DNA from: Labrenzia sp. OB1
GTDB taxonomy: Bacteria > Pseudomonadota > Alphaproteobacteria > Rhizobiales > Stappiaceae
DNA length: 64,000 nucleotides
Reading direction: 5' to 3'
NCBI RefSeq assembly: GCF_001624695.1
Contig: NZ_JSEP01000008.1
Location: 62,001 to 126,000 of the forward strand
Shown piece after piece: positions 46,114 through 54,755 of the stretch; positions within the stretch are counted from its first letter, which is position 1, and each line of letters begins with the position of its first letter. The position numbers and the translations under genes were made by a program. Under the pieces are notes generated by a model that saw only the letters and a list, made by a program, of their open reading frames with translations, was not told where the DNA came from and ran no database searches.

Positions 46114-48021
46114 TTACTTGCCTGACGGCTCGATGTTCACGACGGTTTTCTTGAAGGAACTCCACCATGAGTAGGGCAGCGCATAGAAGTTGTCCGCCTT
46201 GGTGTAGTTGGTCCAGTAGGTGCTGTTCGTCGGGATGGTTGTCGGAATGCTCATGAGCGGGAGCATGTACATCTCCTCGACCACGATTTTCTGAATGTCC
46301 CGTCCGAGTTTTGCCATCTTCGGATCGTTCGTCGGCACGGTCGCACCAGTGGCCACCAGATCGTAGATCCGCGGGTCGGTGATCCGAACATAGTTGCCGT
46401 CCAGTCGTTGGTCGGCGTCGGTGGAATCCGCCGGAAGGACGAATTCGGGAGACCACTGCCGCCAGTTGTTGCGCCAGTTGGCGTTGAAGACACACTGCTG
46501 GTTCCAGGCGATCGTCATCTGGAAACGTGCATTGGTCCGCATGTAGGTGTTGAACTCACCGTTATCGACCTGGCGCGCATTGATGTTGAACCCGGCCTGC
46601 CGCCAGCTGTCGGCAATCGAGAAACCGAGCCGCTGCAGGATCTTGTTCCAGTCCGCCGGATAGACGAACTCAAGCACCATCGGCGATCCGTCGGGAAGCG
46701 CATAGAACCCGTCGCTGCCCCTTTCAATGCCGACTGAGGCCAGCAGTTTTTCAGCCTCCGCCGGATCGTGCTTCCACCAGCCGAAGCCGAAGGAATCCAC
46801 AATGCCGTCGCCTTCAGGCAGCTTCTCGGGATCGACGCCCTGCTCGGCCAGAACCTTCACAAGTTTCTGGTTGAAGGACGTGTCGAAGGGCTTGTAGCCG
46901 TCATCCAGAGTGAGGTTCTTCAGGAAATCCCGCATCGGTTCGTGAAAGATCGGCCGCGTCACCGGAGTATCGGCAACGGGCAGAGCCGTCGACTTGAACT
47001 GACCGTTGAGAGCGCTGATGCCGACCTGCTGGAGGTCCAGCGACAGAGCAAGCGCCCAGCGAAGTTCCTTCATGTCATAAGGCGACTTTTGCAGGTTGAA
47101 ATAAACACCCCAGCCGCATGCGTCGTTCATGTCATGGAAAGGAAACACCGGTGCGAAAGTTTCGATAGCCGGGTTACGCCTCTGGGCAGCCTCAATGGTA
47201 TCGGGGCTCATGAAGGTGTCGATGTCGTACTGGTTCTGGACGAATGCGAGACTGCGGGTCTCTTCCGTTCCAAAGTCCTTGTAAAGGATGTATTTCGGTG
47301 TCGGCTCGACGAGATTTCCCCAGCCTGAACGCTCCCAGTCGTCACGCTTTTCCCAGAGCTGCCAGAAGCCGTTCGGGTCGTACTCCTTGACCGTGTAGGG
47401 ACCAAGCAGAACGGGTTTTTCATTGTTGTAAGTGACGATCTCGTCGCCGAGCGGAGCCAGAACATGCTCCGGCAGCCAGACGATATGAGACCCCCAGGTG
47501 TAGACCCCCATACGGGTCAGAAAGTCATATGAAGGCTTCTGAGTCTCGACTTCGAACGTGTAGTCGTCGATTTTCTTCCAGTCCTTCAGGAAGGTGACAT
47601 AGTTGGTGACATTGGTCAGCTTGTCGCGATACTTGAAGGCAGTGTCTATCGAAAAGATAATGTCGTCGGTCGTGAATTCCTCGCCGTCGCTCCAATGGAC
47701 GCCTTCGCGGATCTTGATACGAAATTTGGTGTGATCGTCGTTCAGGACTTCCGGAAAACCATCGGCCAGTTCCGGGTAGGATTCACCCGTCGAGGTGTCC
47801 ATTTCCCAGAGATAGCTCCAGCCTAATTCGCGAAACCCGCGCCAGTGAGCATACCTGTTCAGCGGGTTCATTTGCGTGGCATTGGACGAGCGGCCATCGA
47901 ATGTCTGTACGATGAGCGTTTCGTTTCTCGGCGTACCGACATCTGTCATCTGTGCCGCCGCAGCTGTAGCCCACAGGACTCCCGCCGCGGACGCCAAGAG
48001 TATTTGGCGAAACGGATTCAT
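46114..48021 (-). CDS. ABC transporter substrate-binding protein (SBP family 5, OppA-like)
   Basis: A 635-residue periplasmic binding protein with a signal peptide (MNPFRQILLASAAGVLWATAAAAQ). It has the family-5 layout: YLWEMDTSTGESYPELADGFPE, IREGVHWSDGEEFTTDDIIFSID, and the WALALSLDLQQV segment. The group binds peptides, but also many oligosaccharides, for example in plant-cell-wall-degrading bacteria. With a glycoside hydrolase in the same operon, a saccharide ligand is more likely here. First gene of the five-gene transporter operon. Confidence 0.92.
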   Translation of the reverse strand: MNPFRQILLASAAGVLWATAAAAQMTDVGTPRNETLIVQTFDGRSSNATQMNPLNRYAHWRGFRELGWSYLWEMDTSTGESYPELADGFPEVLNDDHTKFRIKIREGVHWSDGEEFTTDDIIFSIDTAFKYRDKLTNVTNYVTFLKDWKKIDDYTFEVETQKPSYDFLTRMGVYTWGSHIVWLPEHVLAPLGDEIVTYNNEKPVLLGPYTVKEYDPNGFWQLWEKRDDWERSGWGNLVEPTPKYILYKDFGTEETRSLAFVQNQYDIDTFMSPDTIEAAQRRNPAIETFAPVFPFHDMNDACGWGVYFNLQKSPYDMKELRWALALSLDLQQVGISALNGQFKSTALPVADTPVTRPIFHEPMRDFLKNLTLDDGYKPFDTSFNQKLVKVLAEQGVDPEKLPEGDGIVDSFGFGWWKHDPAEAEKLLASVGIERGSDGFYALPDGSPMVLEFVYPADWNKILQRLGFSIADSWRQAGFNINARQVDNGEFNTYMRTNARFQMTIAWNQQCVFNANWRNNWRQWSPEFVLPADSTDADQRLDGNYVRITDPRIYDLVATGATVPTNDPKMAKLGRDIQKIVVEEMYMLPLMSIPTTIPTNSTYWTNYTKADNFYALPYSWWSSFKKTVVNIEPSGK

Positions 48022-48229
48022 TAACTTCCTCCCATTTTGCTTGCTTTATGCGCTAGCTAGAAACATTTGCCGTATTAAACCGGACCTCATCGAAGCACTC
48101 CTCAATGCTCAACAATATCCGCAAACACTTCTTGTTTTTAATTTCTTGTTTGCTGGCAAATATTTACATTCATTCGCATTTTCCAATCTGGCTGTACCCT
48201 TCCCCCTCTCCTGTTTGTTAATTTTGTAT

Positions 48230-48241
48230 TTGGTATACCAA
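48230..48241. promoter_or_regulatory. TTGGTATACCAA operator candidate
   Basis: A perfect 12-bp inverted repeat in the divergent region, 208 bp upstream of the binding-protein start and 144 bp upstream of the reductase start. T-N-GTAT-AC-N-A palindromes are a common operator type for FCD-subgroup GntR regulators. The FCD-GntR in this window (35280-36008) or one elsewhere could bind it. Confidence 0.45.
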
Positions 48242-48266
48242 TATTACAAGTTATGATAATATCATA

Positions 48267-48283
48267 TGTACTTATTATACCAG
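48267..48283 (-). promoter_or_regulatory. Shared regulatory element, copy B (upstream of Opp-type ABC operon)
   Basis: TGTACTTATTATACCAG matches 15 of 17 bases of the copy at 8597-8613 in front of the sugar ABC operon. On the minus strand it reads CTGGTATAATAAGTACA, which includes a TGnTATAAT extended -10-like string, so promoter function is possible too. Confidence 0.4.
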
Positions 48284-48385
48284 TAGTCAATACGAGGGGA
48301 AAGCGTTTAGACATGACGTCGTGCGTTTTCCGGACCCCACCTCCGCAAAGCCAGGTTTGCGGCATCTTCAGGAAACAGGAAATTC

Positions 48386-49354
48386 ATGGAATACAAGCAT
48401 TTGGGCCGCACCGGCCTCACAGTCAGCCGCCTTTGTCTCGGCACGATGAACTTCACATGGACGACGGAAAAACCGGACGCCTTCAAGCTCATGGATGCGG
48501 CGCATGCACACGGAATCAACTTTTTTGACACTGCCAATCGCTATGGCCGCCCGGCCTGGGGCGATACCGAGTCCCTTATAGGCGAATGGTTTTCTCTAGG
48601 CGGTGCACGCCGCCATAAAACCGTCCTTGCAACCAAACTGTACGGTCTGATGGGCGACTGGCCGAATGACGGCAAGCTTTCCGCCCTGAATATCCGCAGG
48701 GCTCTCGATGCCAGCCTCAAACGCCTCAAGACCGACTACATCGACCTGTATCAGTTCCACCACATCGACCGCGACACTCCATGGGACGAGATCTGGCGGG
48801 CGATGGAGGTCGCGGTTCAGCAGGGCAAGATCCTTTATGCCGGCAGTTCAAACTTCGCGGGATGGCATATCGCCAAGGCGCAGGGTGTCGCCCGTTCGCG
48901 GAATTTCATGGGGCTGGTGTCAGAGCAGTCCATCTACAATCTGATCGAAAGAAACCTTGAACTGGAGGTGCTTCCGGCCTGCCAGGACTTCGGTCTTGGC
49001 GTCATTCCCTGGTCGCCCCTGCACGGGGGATTGCTGGGCGGCGTCCTGCGAAAACAGAACCAGGGCATCCGCCGGCTGGAGGGCCGCGCGGCCGAGACGC
49101 TCGAAGCGCTTCGCCCCCGGATCGAGCGATATGAGGCTTTCTGCGACGAACTGGGTCATGAACCCGGCGATGTTGCCCTTGCCTGGCTCCTGCATCAGCC
49201 GGGCGTCACGGGTCCGATCATCGGACCGAGAACGTCCGAACAACTGGAGGCTTCTGTCCGTGCTCTGGATCTGACTCTTGACGCAACGGCCCTGTCCCGC
49301 CTCGACGAGATCTTTCCAGGACGCAAGACCGCACCGGAAGATTATGCCTGGTAA
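48386..49354 (+). CDS. Aldo/keto reductase (YajO/Tas-like)
   Basis: A 322-residue NADPH-dependent reductase with the AKR barrel. Catalytic-tetrad contexts are NFFDTANRYGR (Asp, Tyr), VLATKLYG (Lys) and DLYQFHHIDRDTPWDEIWRAME (His). The GWHIAKAQGVARSRNF, SEQSIYNLIERNLELEVLPAC and GVTGPIIGPRTSEQLEASV segments bind cofactor. It resembles the L-glyceraldehyde-3-phosphate-reductase/YajO branch, but the substrate is unknown. It is followed after 62 bp by a second AKR gene and is divergent from the Opp-type operon. Confidence 0.9.
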   Translation: MEYKHLGRTGLTVSRLCLGTMNFTWTTEKPDAFKLMDAAHAHGINFFDTANRYGRPAWGDTESLIGEWFSLGGARRHKTVLATKLYGLMGDWPNDGKLSALNIRRALDASLKRLKTDYIDLYQFHHIDRDTPWDEIWRAMEVAVQQGKILYAGSSNFAGWHIAKAQGVARSRNFMGLVSEQSIYNLIERNLELEVLPACQDFGLGVIPWSPLHGGLLGGVLRKQNQGIRRLEGRAAETLEALRPRIERYEAFCDELGHEPGDVALAWLLHQPGVTGPIIGPRTSEQLEASVRALDLTLDATALSRLDEIFPGRKTAPEDYAW

Positions 49355-49416
49355 CACATCCGACATGCGAGAGCCGAGAGGTCGAGCGCTGTCCACTAAA
49401 CCGAACGAGGGATAAG

Positions 49417-50250
49417 ATGAGCACACTCAACAATATCAACGACCGCGTCGAGTTGAACAACGGAACGCGGATGCCGTGGCTGGGACTCGGGGTCTTTCAG
49501 ATGTCGGATGACGAGGCACGCCAGGCGTGCCTTCACGCTCTCGACGCCGGCTATCGCAGCCTCGACACTGCCGCAGTCTACAAGAATGAAACCGGTGTCG
49601 GCCAGGCTCTTCGCGAGACGGCATTTTCGCGCGACGAGCTTTTCGTGACCACGAAACTGTGGAACGACGATCAGCGTGCACGACGGGCCTCAAGCGCCTT
49701 TCAGGAAAGCCTCGACCGCCTCGGAACCGACTATGTCGACCTTTATCTCGTGCATTGGCCCGTTCGCGAACACATTGCCGAAACATGGAAAGCCATGGAG
49801 GACATCTACTCGAGCGGCCGCGCCAAAGCGATCGGGGTAAGCAACTTTCTTCCTCATCATCTTGAGAAACTTCTGGCGGTCGCCGATGTCGTTCCCACGG
49901 TCAATCAGGTCGAATTCCATCCCTATCTGGTTCAGCCGGACCTGCTCGGCTTCTGCAAGGACCACAAGATTGTCGTGGAAGCCTGGAGTCCCCTGATGCA
50001 GGGACAGGTCGCCAGCGAAAAGACATTCGCGGCCCTTGGAGAGAAATACGGCAAAACCCCTGCCCAGATCGTCCTGCGCTGGGACCTGCAGCATGGTCTC
50101 GTGACCATCCCCAAGTCCGTCCGCGCCAGCCGCATTCAGGAAAATGCCGGCATCTTCGATTTCGAGCTTTCCGAAGCGGACATGAGTGTCCTGGACGCAC
50201 TCGATCAGACAAGACGCTTCGGGCCGGATCCCGATACGTTCGGCTTTTAG
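49417..50250 (+). CDS. Aldo/keto reductase (2,5-diketo-D-gluconate-reductase-like)
   Basis: A 277-residue AKR of the DKG reductase/AKR5 type. It has ALDAGYRSLDTAAVYKNETGVGQAL (Asp, Tyr), LFVTTKLW (Lys) and VDLYLVHWPV (His). GVSNFLPHHLEKLL, NQVEFHPYL, VEAWSPLMQGQ and the NADPH-binding IPKSVRASRIQENAGIFDF also match. It belongs to a different AKR subfamily from the preceding gene, so the two probably reduce or oxidise different intermediates. It converges on the kinase gene. Confidence 0.92.
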   Translation: MSTLNNINDRVELNNGTRMPWLGLGVFQMSDDEARQACLHALDAGYRSLDTAAVYKNETGVGQALRETAFSRDELFVTTKLWNDDQRARRASSAFQESLDRLGTDYVDLYLVHWPVREHIAETWKAMEDIYSSGRAKAIGVSNFLPHHLEKLLAVADVVPTVNQVEFHPYLVQPDLLGFCKDHKIVVEAWSPLMQGQVASEKTFAALGEKYGKTPAQIVLRWDLQHGLVTIPKSVRASRIQENAGIFDFELSEADMSVLDALDQTRRFGPDPDTFGF

Positions 50251-50322
50251 GGAACTGCCGGGTCAATGTTCCGTGTTTGCCGGACTGAAGGCGATATTCC
50301 CTGAAAATATCCGATCTCTCGG

Positions 50323-50346
50323 CCTCCAGCCGGCTGCGGCTGGAGG
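50323..50346. terminator. Bidirectional hairpin between convergent AKR and kinase genes
   Basis: CCTCCAGCC (50323-50331) pairs with GGCTGGAGG (50338-50346) around a 6-nt loop. TCTTT follows on the plus strand. It lies between stop codons at 50250 and 50356. Confidence 0.55.
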
Positions 50347-50355
50347 TCTTTCACG

Positions 50356-51642
50356 TCAGGATCCGCGAACGAAAGCATCGAAAACATCCGGGGACCCAAC
50401 CTGCCCGCCCTTGAACATCACGCGCAGACCGTCCCGTTGCGCGATGCGGGAACGGGCTCGGCAAACGGCGACGCCCTTTCCCAGTCTTCTGTCGAATTCC
50501 AGGCTTTCCAGATCTATGTTCTGCGCAATGATGCTGGATGTGTCGCCGCCTGCAATCCCGAGAACCTGCAAGGCCACCCGGGACAAGACACGTGACACCA
50601 CTTCGGCAAGACGTGACGACAGGTCCTTGGCGGAAAGCCCATATTCCTCCTCAGGGAGAAGGTGGGTCAGCATGTGCCTGCCTTCCCGGATGCTTTTACA
50701 GCATTCCTCCACGAGCGCGGCGAAAAGCGTCTCGTCTTCAAGGTCTTTTGCAGTCACGGCACGTTTCCTGAAAGACACGGCGGTCGCAACCTGCTCGGCC
50801 GTGACGGACGAACGGCTTCCGGCGACAATCAGACAGGGTGTGCCCGGGCGGTCCGCCGGAGCCGGTTGCGCACTCCCACCCTGAGTATGCCTAGCGGTTG
50901 CCAGCGCTTCTGCAACGCTGCTCGCTCCGACCAGCAGCAGCGGAGTTCCGATGCCTGCTGTTATGTCGGTGAGCACCCTGCCGACGATCTCCAGGTGATG
51001 CTGGTCCGTCGCATCGAAGAGAAAGCGTTTTTGCCCGGACTGAACGGCCTCCTGCAGAAGCGAGGCCAGGGCTTTCTCACCCATGGCAAGTTGATTCAAA
51101 CAGACGAGTTGAAGACCATCAAGGCCTTGCTCACCAAGATGCAGGCGCAGGTCCGCCTCCGCCATTGGTGTGATCGGATGGCGTTTCATCACCGGATGCC
51201 GGTCGATGCGATAAGTTTCGCCGTCGCCTCCCCGGGCGAACAGAGTTCCAAAAGAACAGTAGCGGCCGAGGCTCGGCTGACCGCCGATGACTGCAGTCAC
51301 AGCCGGCTGCAGATGCCGTTCAAGCGCGCCGACCGCGACCCCGATGTTTCCTGTATGCACCGCGGAATCGAAGGTGGAGCAGACCTTGTAGTGGACAATG
51401 CGCGGCCGAAACGCCGCGACTTGCGGGGCAAGCATATCGATCTGGCGGATTATCACCTCTGGCGGCAAGGCCCTCAGATCCGTCGCGATGCCGAGTGCTT
51501 CAAGGCTCCCGCTGCTTACGGTTTCAGCAGTCGGAGTTTGGAGATAGAGCTGGGCTCGCCACCCCCGTTCGGCAAGCGTGGCGAGCGTATCGGAAGCACC
51601 GGTAAAATCATCACCGATAAAGACGTAGGGCACCGGCACCAC
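50356..51642 (-). CDS. DUF1537 acid-sugar kinase, 3-oxo-isoapionate-kinase-like
   Basis: A 428-residue kinase of the four-carbon acid sugar kinase (DUF1537) family. The N-terminal domain has FIGDDFTGASDT and the VIGGQPSLGRYCSFGTLFA and YRIDRHPVMKRHPITPM segments. These I associate with the members that sit next to RuBisCO-like proteins (OiaK type). The C-terminal nucleotide-binding domain has IVAGSRSSVTAEQV and LGIAGGDTSSII (ATP-binding GGDT). It starts at GTG 51642, just after the RuBisCO-like gene, whose end supplies a GGAGGG Shine-Dalgarno. It should phosphorylate the acid sugar that the RuBisCO-like protein then cleaves. Confidence 0.87.
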   Translation of the reverse strand: MVPVPYVFIGDDFTGASDTLATLAERGWRAQLYLQTPTAETVSSGSLEALGIATDLRALPPEVIIRQIDMLAPQVAAFRPRIVHYKVCSTFDSAVHTGNIGVAVGALERHLQPAVTAVIGGQPSLGRYCSFGTLFARGGDGETYRIDRHPVMKRHPITPMAEADLRLHLGEQGLDGLQLVCLNQLAMGEKALASLLQEAVQSGQKRFLFDATDQHHLEIVGRVLTDITAGIGTPLLLVGASSVAEALATARHTQGGSAQPAPADRPGTPCLIVAGSRSSVTAEQVATAVSFRKRAVTAKDLEDETLFAALVEECCKSIREGRHMLTHLLPEEEYGLSAKDLSSRLAEVVSRVLSRVALQVLGIAGGDTSSIIAQNIDLESLEFDRRLGKGVAVCRARSRIAQRDGLRVMFKGGQVGSPDVFDAFVRGS

Positions 51643-51644
51643 CC

Positions 51645-52922
51645 TTAACGCCCTCCGTAAAACGCGAGCGCGGCAGCAAGCTCTGGAGACTCTTTTGTGG
51701 CCCGGTCCAGCTCAATGCCCTCGGCAGTCGCCTCATAGGCCTGACGCAGGCTTGCAACGCCCGCCGCGGGACCTTCGGGATGCGCCAGGATGCCGCCACC
51801 GGCAAGAAACATGAAATCGGCCGATCCGGCGGCTTTCATGGTCGCGGGCAATGTGCCTGCCCATTGACCGGAAGAGTAGACCGGCATGACCAGATCCGAA
51901 GTGTCCCTTGCATCAACCGCAACCGGCTGCAGGCAACGCCGCCCTGCCGTCACCACTTCGTCGTCGGAATCGGAGAACTTTCCGCCGATCCCGTGGACAT
52001 GCAAATGGTCGATCCCTGCAAGACGGTAGAGCGCCAGGTAGGCTTCGACACCGATCCCGAGCAGCGGGTGGCGCGACAGGGCGCCATATCCGTTCCGGTG
52101 CGCGTGTATGGCCAAAGGGGTGGATTTGCGCAGGGACTGCATTGCCGACAGTCCGCACCAGTTGAGACTGGCCATCACGCAGTCACCGCCTTCCTGTGCC
52201 ACAAGGTCCGCGTGACGGCGGATGGCGTCGGTTTCGTCCGTGACGTTGAACGCCATCAGCACATTGCGGCCGGTGCGTTCGCGGTAGGCCCTGATGACGG
52301 CCATCACGGCCGGAACCCGTTCTGCGAGCGGCGCATGGTCCGGATTGGCGCAGATTTCATCATCCTTGATGAAATCCACACCGGCTTCGCACATCATGGA
52401 GACCAGATCGGCGATCTCGGAGGGAGAAAGCCCTACATTCGGTTTGACGATTGTTCCGAAGAGCGGCCGATCCTTCACATTCAGGCTTTTGCGTGTGCCC
52501 TCGACACCGAGTTTCGGCATCTCGAAACGGGCTCTGTAGGACGCAGGCAGGGTCACTTCGACAAGACGAAGACCGGACACTTCGCCAAGATCATAAAGAT
52601 TGCCCGCGACAGTAGAGGCCAGCGTCGGCAGATTGGCGCCGATATTGGCGGTCGGATAGGCAATTTTGATCTTCGCCCGGCGCCATGGGCCGGTATATCC
52701 CTTGCGCTCCATGTAGGAACTCGGGAGACTTGCCTCGCCGGCAGGCTCCAGTTCCTCGACCGACACCACCTGGGCTGCGGCCCGCAAGCGCAGTTCGTCG
52801 GTTTCCCCCGCGACCCGGACGAAGGTCCCGCAACTTTGCTCGCCCGCCATGATGCCCGCGACGGATTCCGGATCGAGCGGAGTTTCTATCAGATAGTCTG
52901 CTGTTATGGTTTCTCGGGTCAT
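51645..52922 (-). CDS. RuBisCO-like protein (RLP), OiaX/OiaT-like
   Basis: A 425-residue form IV RuBisCO large-subunit homologue. Active-site features are kept: GTIVKPNVG (Lys160), the carbamylation/metal site DFIKDDE (Lys186, Asp188, Glu189), IHAHR (His276-Arg277), HVHGIGGKF (His311, Lys316), YSSGQWAG and AGGGILAH. Because a DUF1537 kinase follows immediately, the best match is an enzyme acting on 3-oxo-isoapionate 4-phosphate. It could be either the decarboxylase (OiaX) or the transcarboxylase/hydrolase (OiaT); these cannot be told apart by eye. No small subunit is present. It lies between the VOC gene and the kinase gene. Confidence 0.88.
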   Translation of the reverse strand: MTRETITADYLIETPLDPESVAGIMAGEQSCGTFVRVAGETDELRLRAAAQVVSVEELEPAGEASLPSSYMERKGYTGPWRRAKIKIAYPTANIGANLPTLASTVAGNLYDLGEVSGLRLVEVTLPASYRARFEMPKLGVEGTRKSLNVKDRPLFGTIVKPNVGLSPSEIADLVSMMCEAGVDFIKDDEICANPDHAPLAERVPAVMAVIRAYRERTGRNVLMAFNVTDETDAIRRHADLVAQEGGDCVMASLNWCGLSAMQSLRKSTPLAIHAHRNGYGALSRHPLLGIGVEAYLALYRLAGIDHLHVHGIGGKFSDSDDEVVTAGRRCLQPVAVDARDTSDLVMPVYSSGQWAGTLPATMKAAGSADFMFLAGGGILAHPEGPAAGVASLRQAYEATAEGIELDRATKESPELAAALAFYGGR

Positions 52923-52929
52923 TCAGGCC

Positions 52930-53469
52930 TCAAAAAGTGGACAGGTCCGGAAACGGACGGACGGGATCGGAACCGTCCCAACCGCTGGACGCTTCCCGGA
53001 TCAGATCGAACAGGCGGCCCTTGGGTCCGACAACCTCGGACAGTTCGATCACGGTCCCCGGATGGGCTTGCCGGTCGAAATAGACGAAGCGTCCGTTCTC
53101 GCCGACCTTGCCGCTCATCTTCTGCCTGAAACCGTCGGCTTCCATCTTTGCAAGGTCGCCGTCGTAGTTCTGGGTCCAGAATGCGACATGCTGAAGACCC
53201 AGGTGCCCGGCCAGTTTGAAATCCCTGTACATCGACGGCGCATCGTTGCGCGTCTGGATGAGTTCCACCTGCACGGGGCCACTGTTGGCGAGCGCGACCG
53301 AGTTGTGCACCTCATAGGCCTTGCCGTCATAGAGATAGTCTTCAATCGGGACTTTGGGATTGTAGTACCATGGGCCGACGCCCATGATATCGTACCAGTG
53401 GGCCATCGCGGCCTCAATGTCGTCAACCACATAGCCAAGCTGACGGATCGGTCCCAGGAACCTGCTCAT
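52930..53469 (-). CDS. VOC (glyoxalase/bleomycin-resistance fold) protein
   Basis: A 179-residue protein with two beta-alpha-beta-beta-beta modules: RQLGYVVDDIEAAMAHWYDIMGVGPWYY and LGLQHVAFWTQNYDGDLAKMEADGFRQ. Possible metal ligands are Glu in QVELIQ, His in LQHVAFW and Glu in VIELSE; the first position is Gln or absent (RQLGYV). It resembles Glyoxalase_4/methylmalonyl-CoA-epimerase-like members. It lies 7 bp upstream of the RuBisCO-like gene and 8 bp after dctM, so it is part of the operon. It may epimerise, isomerise or open a sugar-acid intermediate. Confidence 0.82.
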   Translation of the reverse strand: MSRFLGPIRQLGYVVDDIEAAMAHWYDIMGVGPWYYNPKVPIEDYLYDGKAYEVHNSVALANSGPVQVELIQTRNDAPSMYRDFKLAGHLGLQHVAFWTQNYDGDLAKMEADGFRQKMSGKVGENGRFVYFDRQAHPGTVIELSEVVGPKGRLFDLIREASSGWDGSDPVRPFPDLSTF

Positions 53470-53477
53470 CTTTGTAC

Positions 53478-54755
53478 CTATTGCATGAAGAGTTTTGGAA
53501 GCATCGTCGAGACGGCCGGAACGGCGGAAACGACGAGCAGTGACAGAAGAAGCGGAATGAAGAACGGCAGCACGCCGCGGATGACCGAATGGACGGGCAT
53601 CTTTGCAACGATCGCCACCATGTAGAGGCTCATGCCGATGGGCGGCGTCAGCAGACCGATCATCAGATTGAGCACGAAGACGATGCCGAGCTGAAGCGGG
53701 TCGACGCCGGCCGCATGCATCGCGGGTGCGACGATCGGGGCGATGATCAAGATGGCTGCGATGGATTCCAGCACCATTCCGACGACAAGCAGCAGCACGT
53801 TCAGCAAAAGCAGCAGGACGAAAGGATCATCCGACAGACCCAGCAGGAAAGCGCCCGCCTTTGCAGGCACCTGATCCAGCGTGAGGACCCAGGCGAAAAG
53901 CGCCGCCGTGGAGACAATGAAGAGTACGCCCGCCGTCGCCTCTGCCGTTTCCTTCAGGCTCTCAAGGACCGCCCGTGGGGTCAGCGTTCTGTAGACGCAA
54001 AATCCGATAAAGAGAGCATAGGCCACAGTCACCCCGGCAACTTCGGTCGGGCCGAAATAACCGCTGATCAGACCACCGATCAGAAGAATGGGTGCCAGTA
54101 GCGCCGGTATGGAGACAAGCGCCTTTCGGGCTACCGCCCGCAAGGACGGGCTGACCGTATCCCTGGGCAGGTCGTAGATCCGGGCGACGATGGCGACCTG
54201 GATCATGAGGAAAATGGTGATCAGGACAGCCGGAACGATGCCGGCGATCAGCAACTGCACAGCCGAAACATTGGCGACGCTGGCATAGATGATGATCGGG
54301 ATCGACGGCGGGAAAATCGGACCGATTGTGGCTGCCGCTATGGTGATCCCGGCCGCAAAATTCTTCTTGTAGCCTTGCGCCGTCATCTGATCGATCTGGA
54401 TCTTGCCGAGCGCACCGATATCGGCGAGCGCCGCACCGGACACACCGGAAAAGATCAGGCTGACGAGAATGGAAACCTGTGCGACCGCGCCGCGGAACCT
54501 GCCGACGAGCAGACGCACCAGATCGAATATATGCGTGGTCACCCCCATCGCATTCAGCAGGCTCGCCGCAAGAATGAACAACGGAACCGCCAGCAGCGGC
54601 GTGGTGTCGAGGGAATTGACGGCACGCTGAGCCAGGACGTTGATCGGCAATCCGAACGCAACGATCACCACTGACGAGGCAAGACCGAGAGCCACAGCTA
54701 TCGGCACTCCGATGAGCAGACAGAAAATGAACAGAAGAACGAGAACAAGGCTCAT
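53478..54755 (-). CDS. TRAP transporter large permease (DctM type)
   Basis: A 425-residue membrane protein with about 12 hydrophobic segments of the DctM/TRAP-large family. It contains LVSLIFSGVSGAALADIGALGKIQIDQM, AAATIGPIFPPSIPIIIYA and VFVLNLMIGLLTPPIGMSLYMV. It transports an organic acid or acid sugar with a Na+ gradient, together with the DctQ and DctP proteins encoded just upstream. Its start overlaps the dctQ stop (ATGA at 54752-54755). Confidence 0.94.
   Translation of the reverse strand: MSLVLVLLFIFCLLIGVPIAVALGLASSVVIVAFGLPINVLAQRAVNSLDTTPLLAVPLFILAASLLNAMGVTTHIFDLVRLLVGRFRGAVAQVSILVSLIFSGVSGAALADIGALGKIQIDQMTAQGYKKNFAAGITIAAATIGPIFPPSIPIIIYASVANVSAVQLLIAGIVPAVLITIFLMIQVAIVARIYDLPRDTVSPSLRAVARKALVSIPALLAPILLIGGLISGYFGPTEVAGVTVAYALFIGFCVYRTLTPRAVLESLKETAEATAGVLFIVSTAALFAWVLTLDQVPAKAGAFLLGLSDDPFVLLLLLNVLLLVVGMVLESIAAILIIAPIVAPAMHAAGVDPLQLGIVFVLNLMIGLLTPPIGMSLYMVAIVAKMPVHSVIRGVLPFFIPLLLSLLVVSAVPAVSTMLPKLFMQ

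Larger units (their letters stand above)
48022..48385. other. Divergent control region between the Opp-type operon and the aldo/keto reductase genes
   Basis: About 360 bp, AT-rich in 48100-48310, with no gene supported. It must contain both divergent promoters. It carries the 12-bp palindrome at 48230-48241 and the 17-bp shared element at 48267-48283. ATG 48386 of the reductase is preceded by AGGAAA-type purines. Confidence 0.6.

Noticed and set aside
48274-48302. Sigma-70 promoter around the TATAAT-like string on the minus strand at 48274-48279
   Set aside because: The -10-like string is good, but no -35 match is present at the right spacing, and TTGACT lies only 5 bp away.
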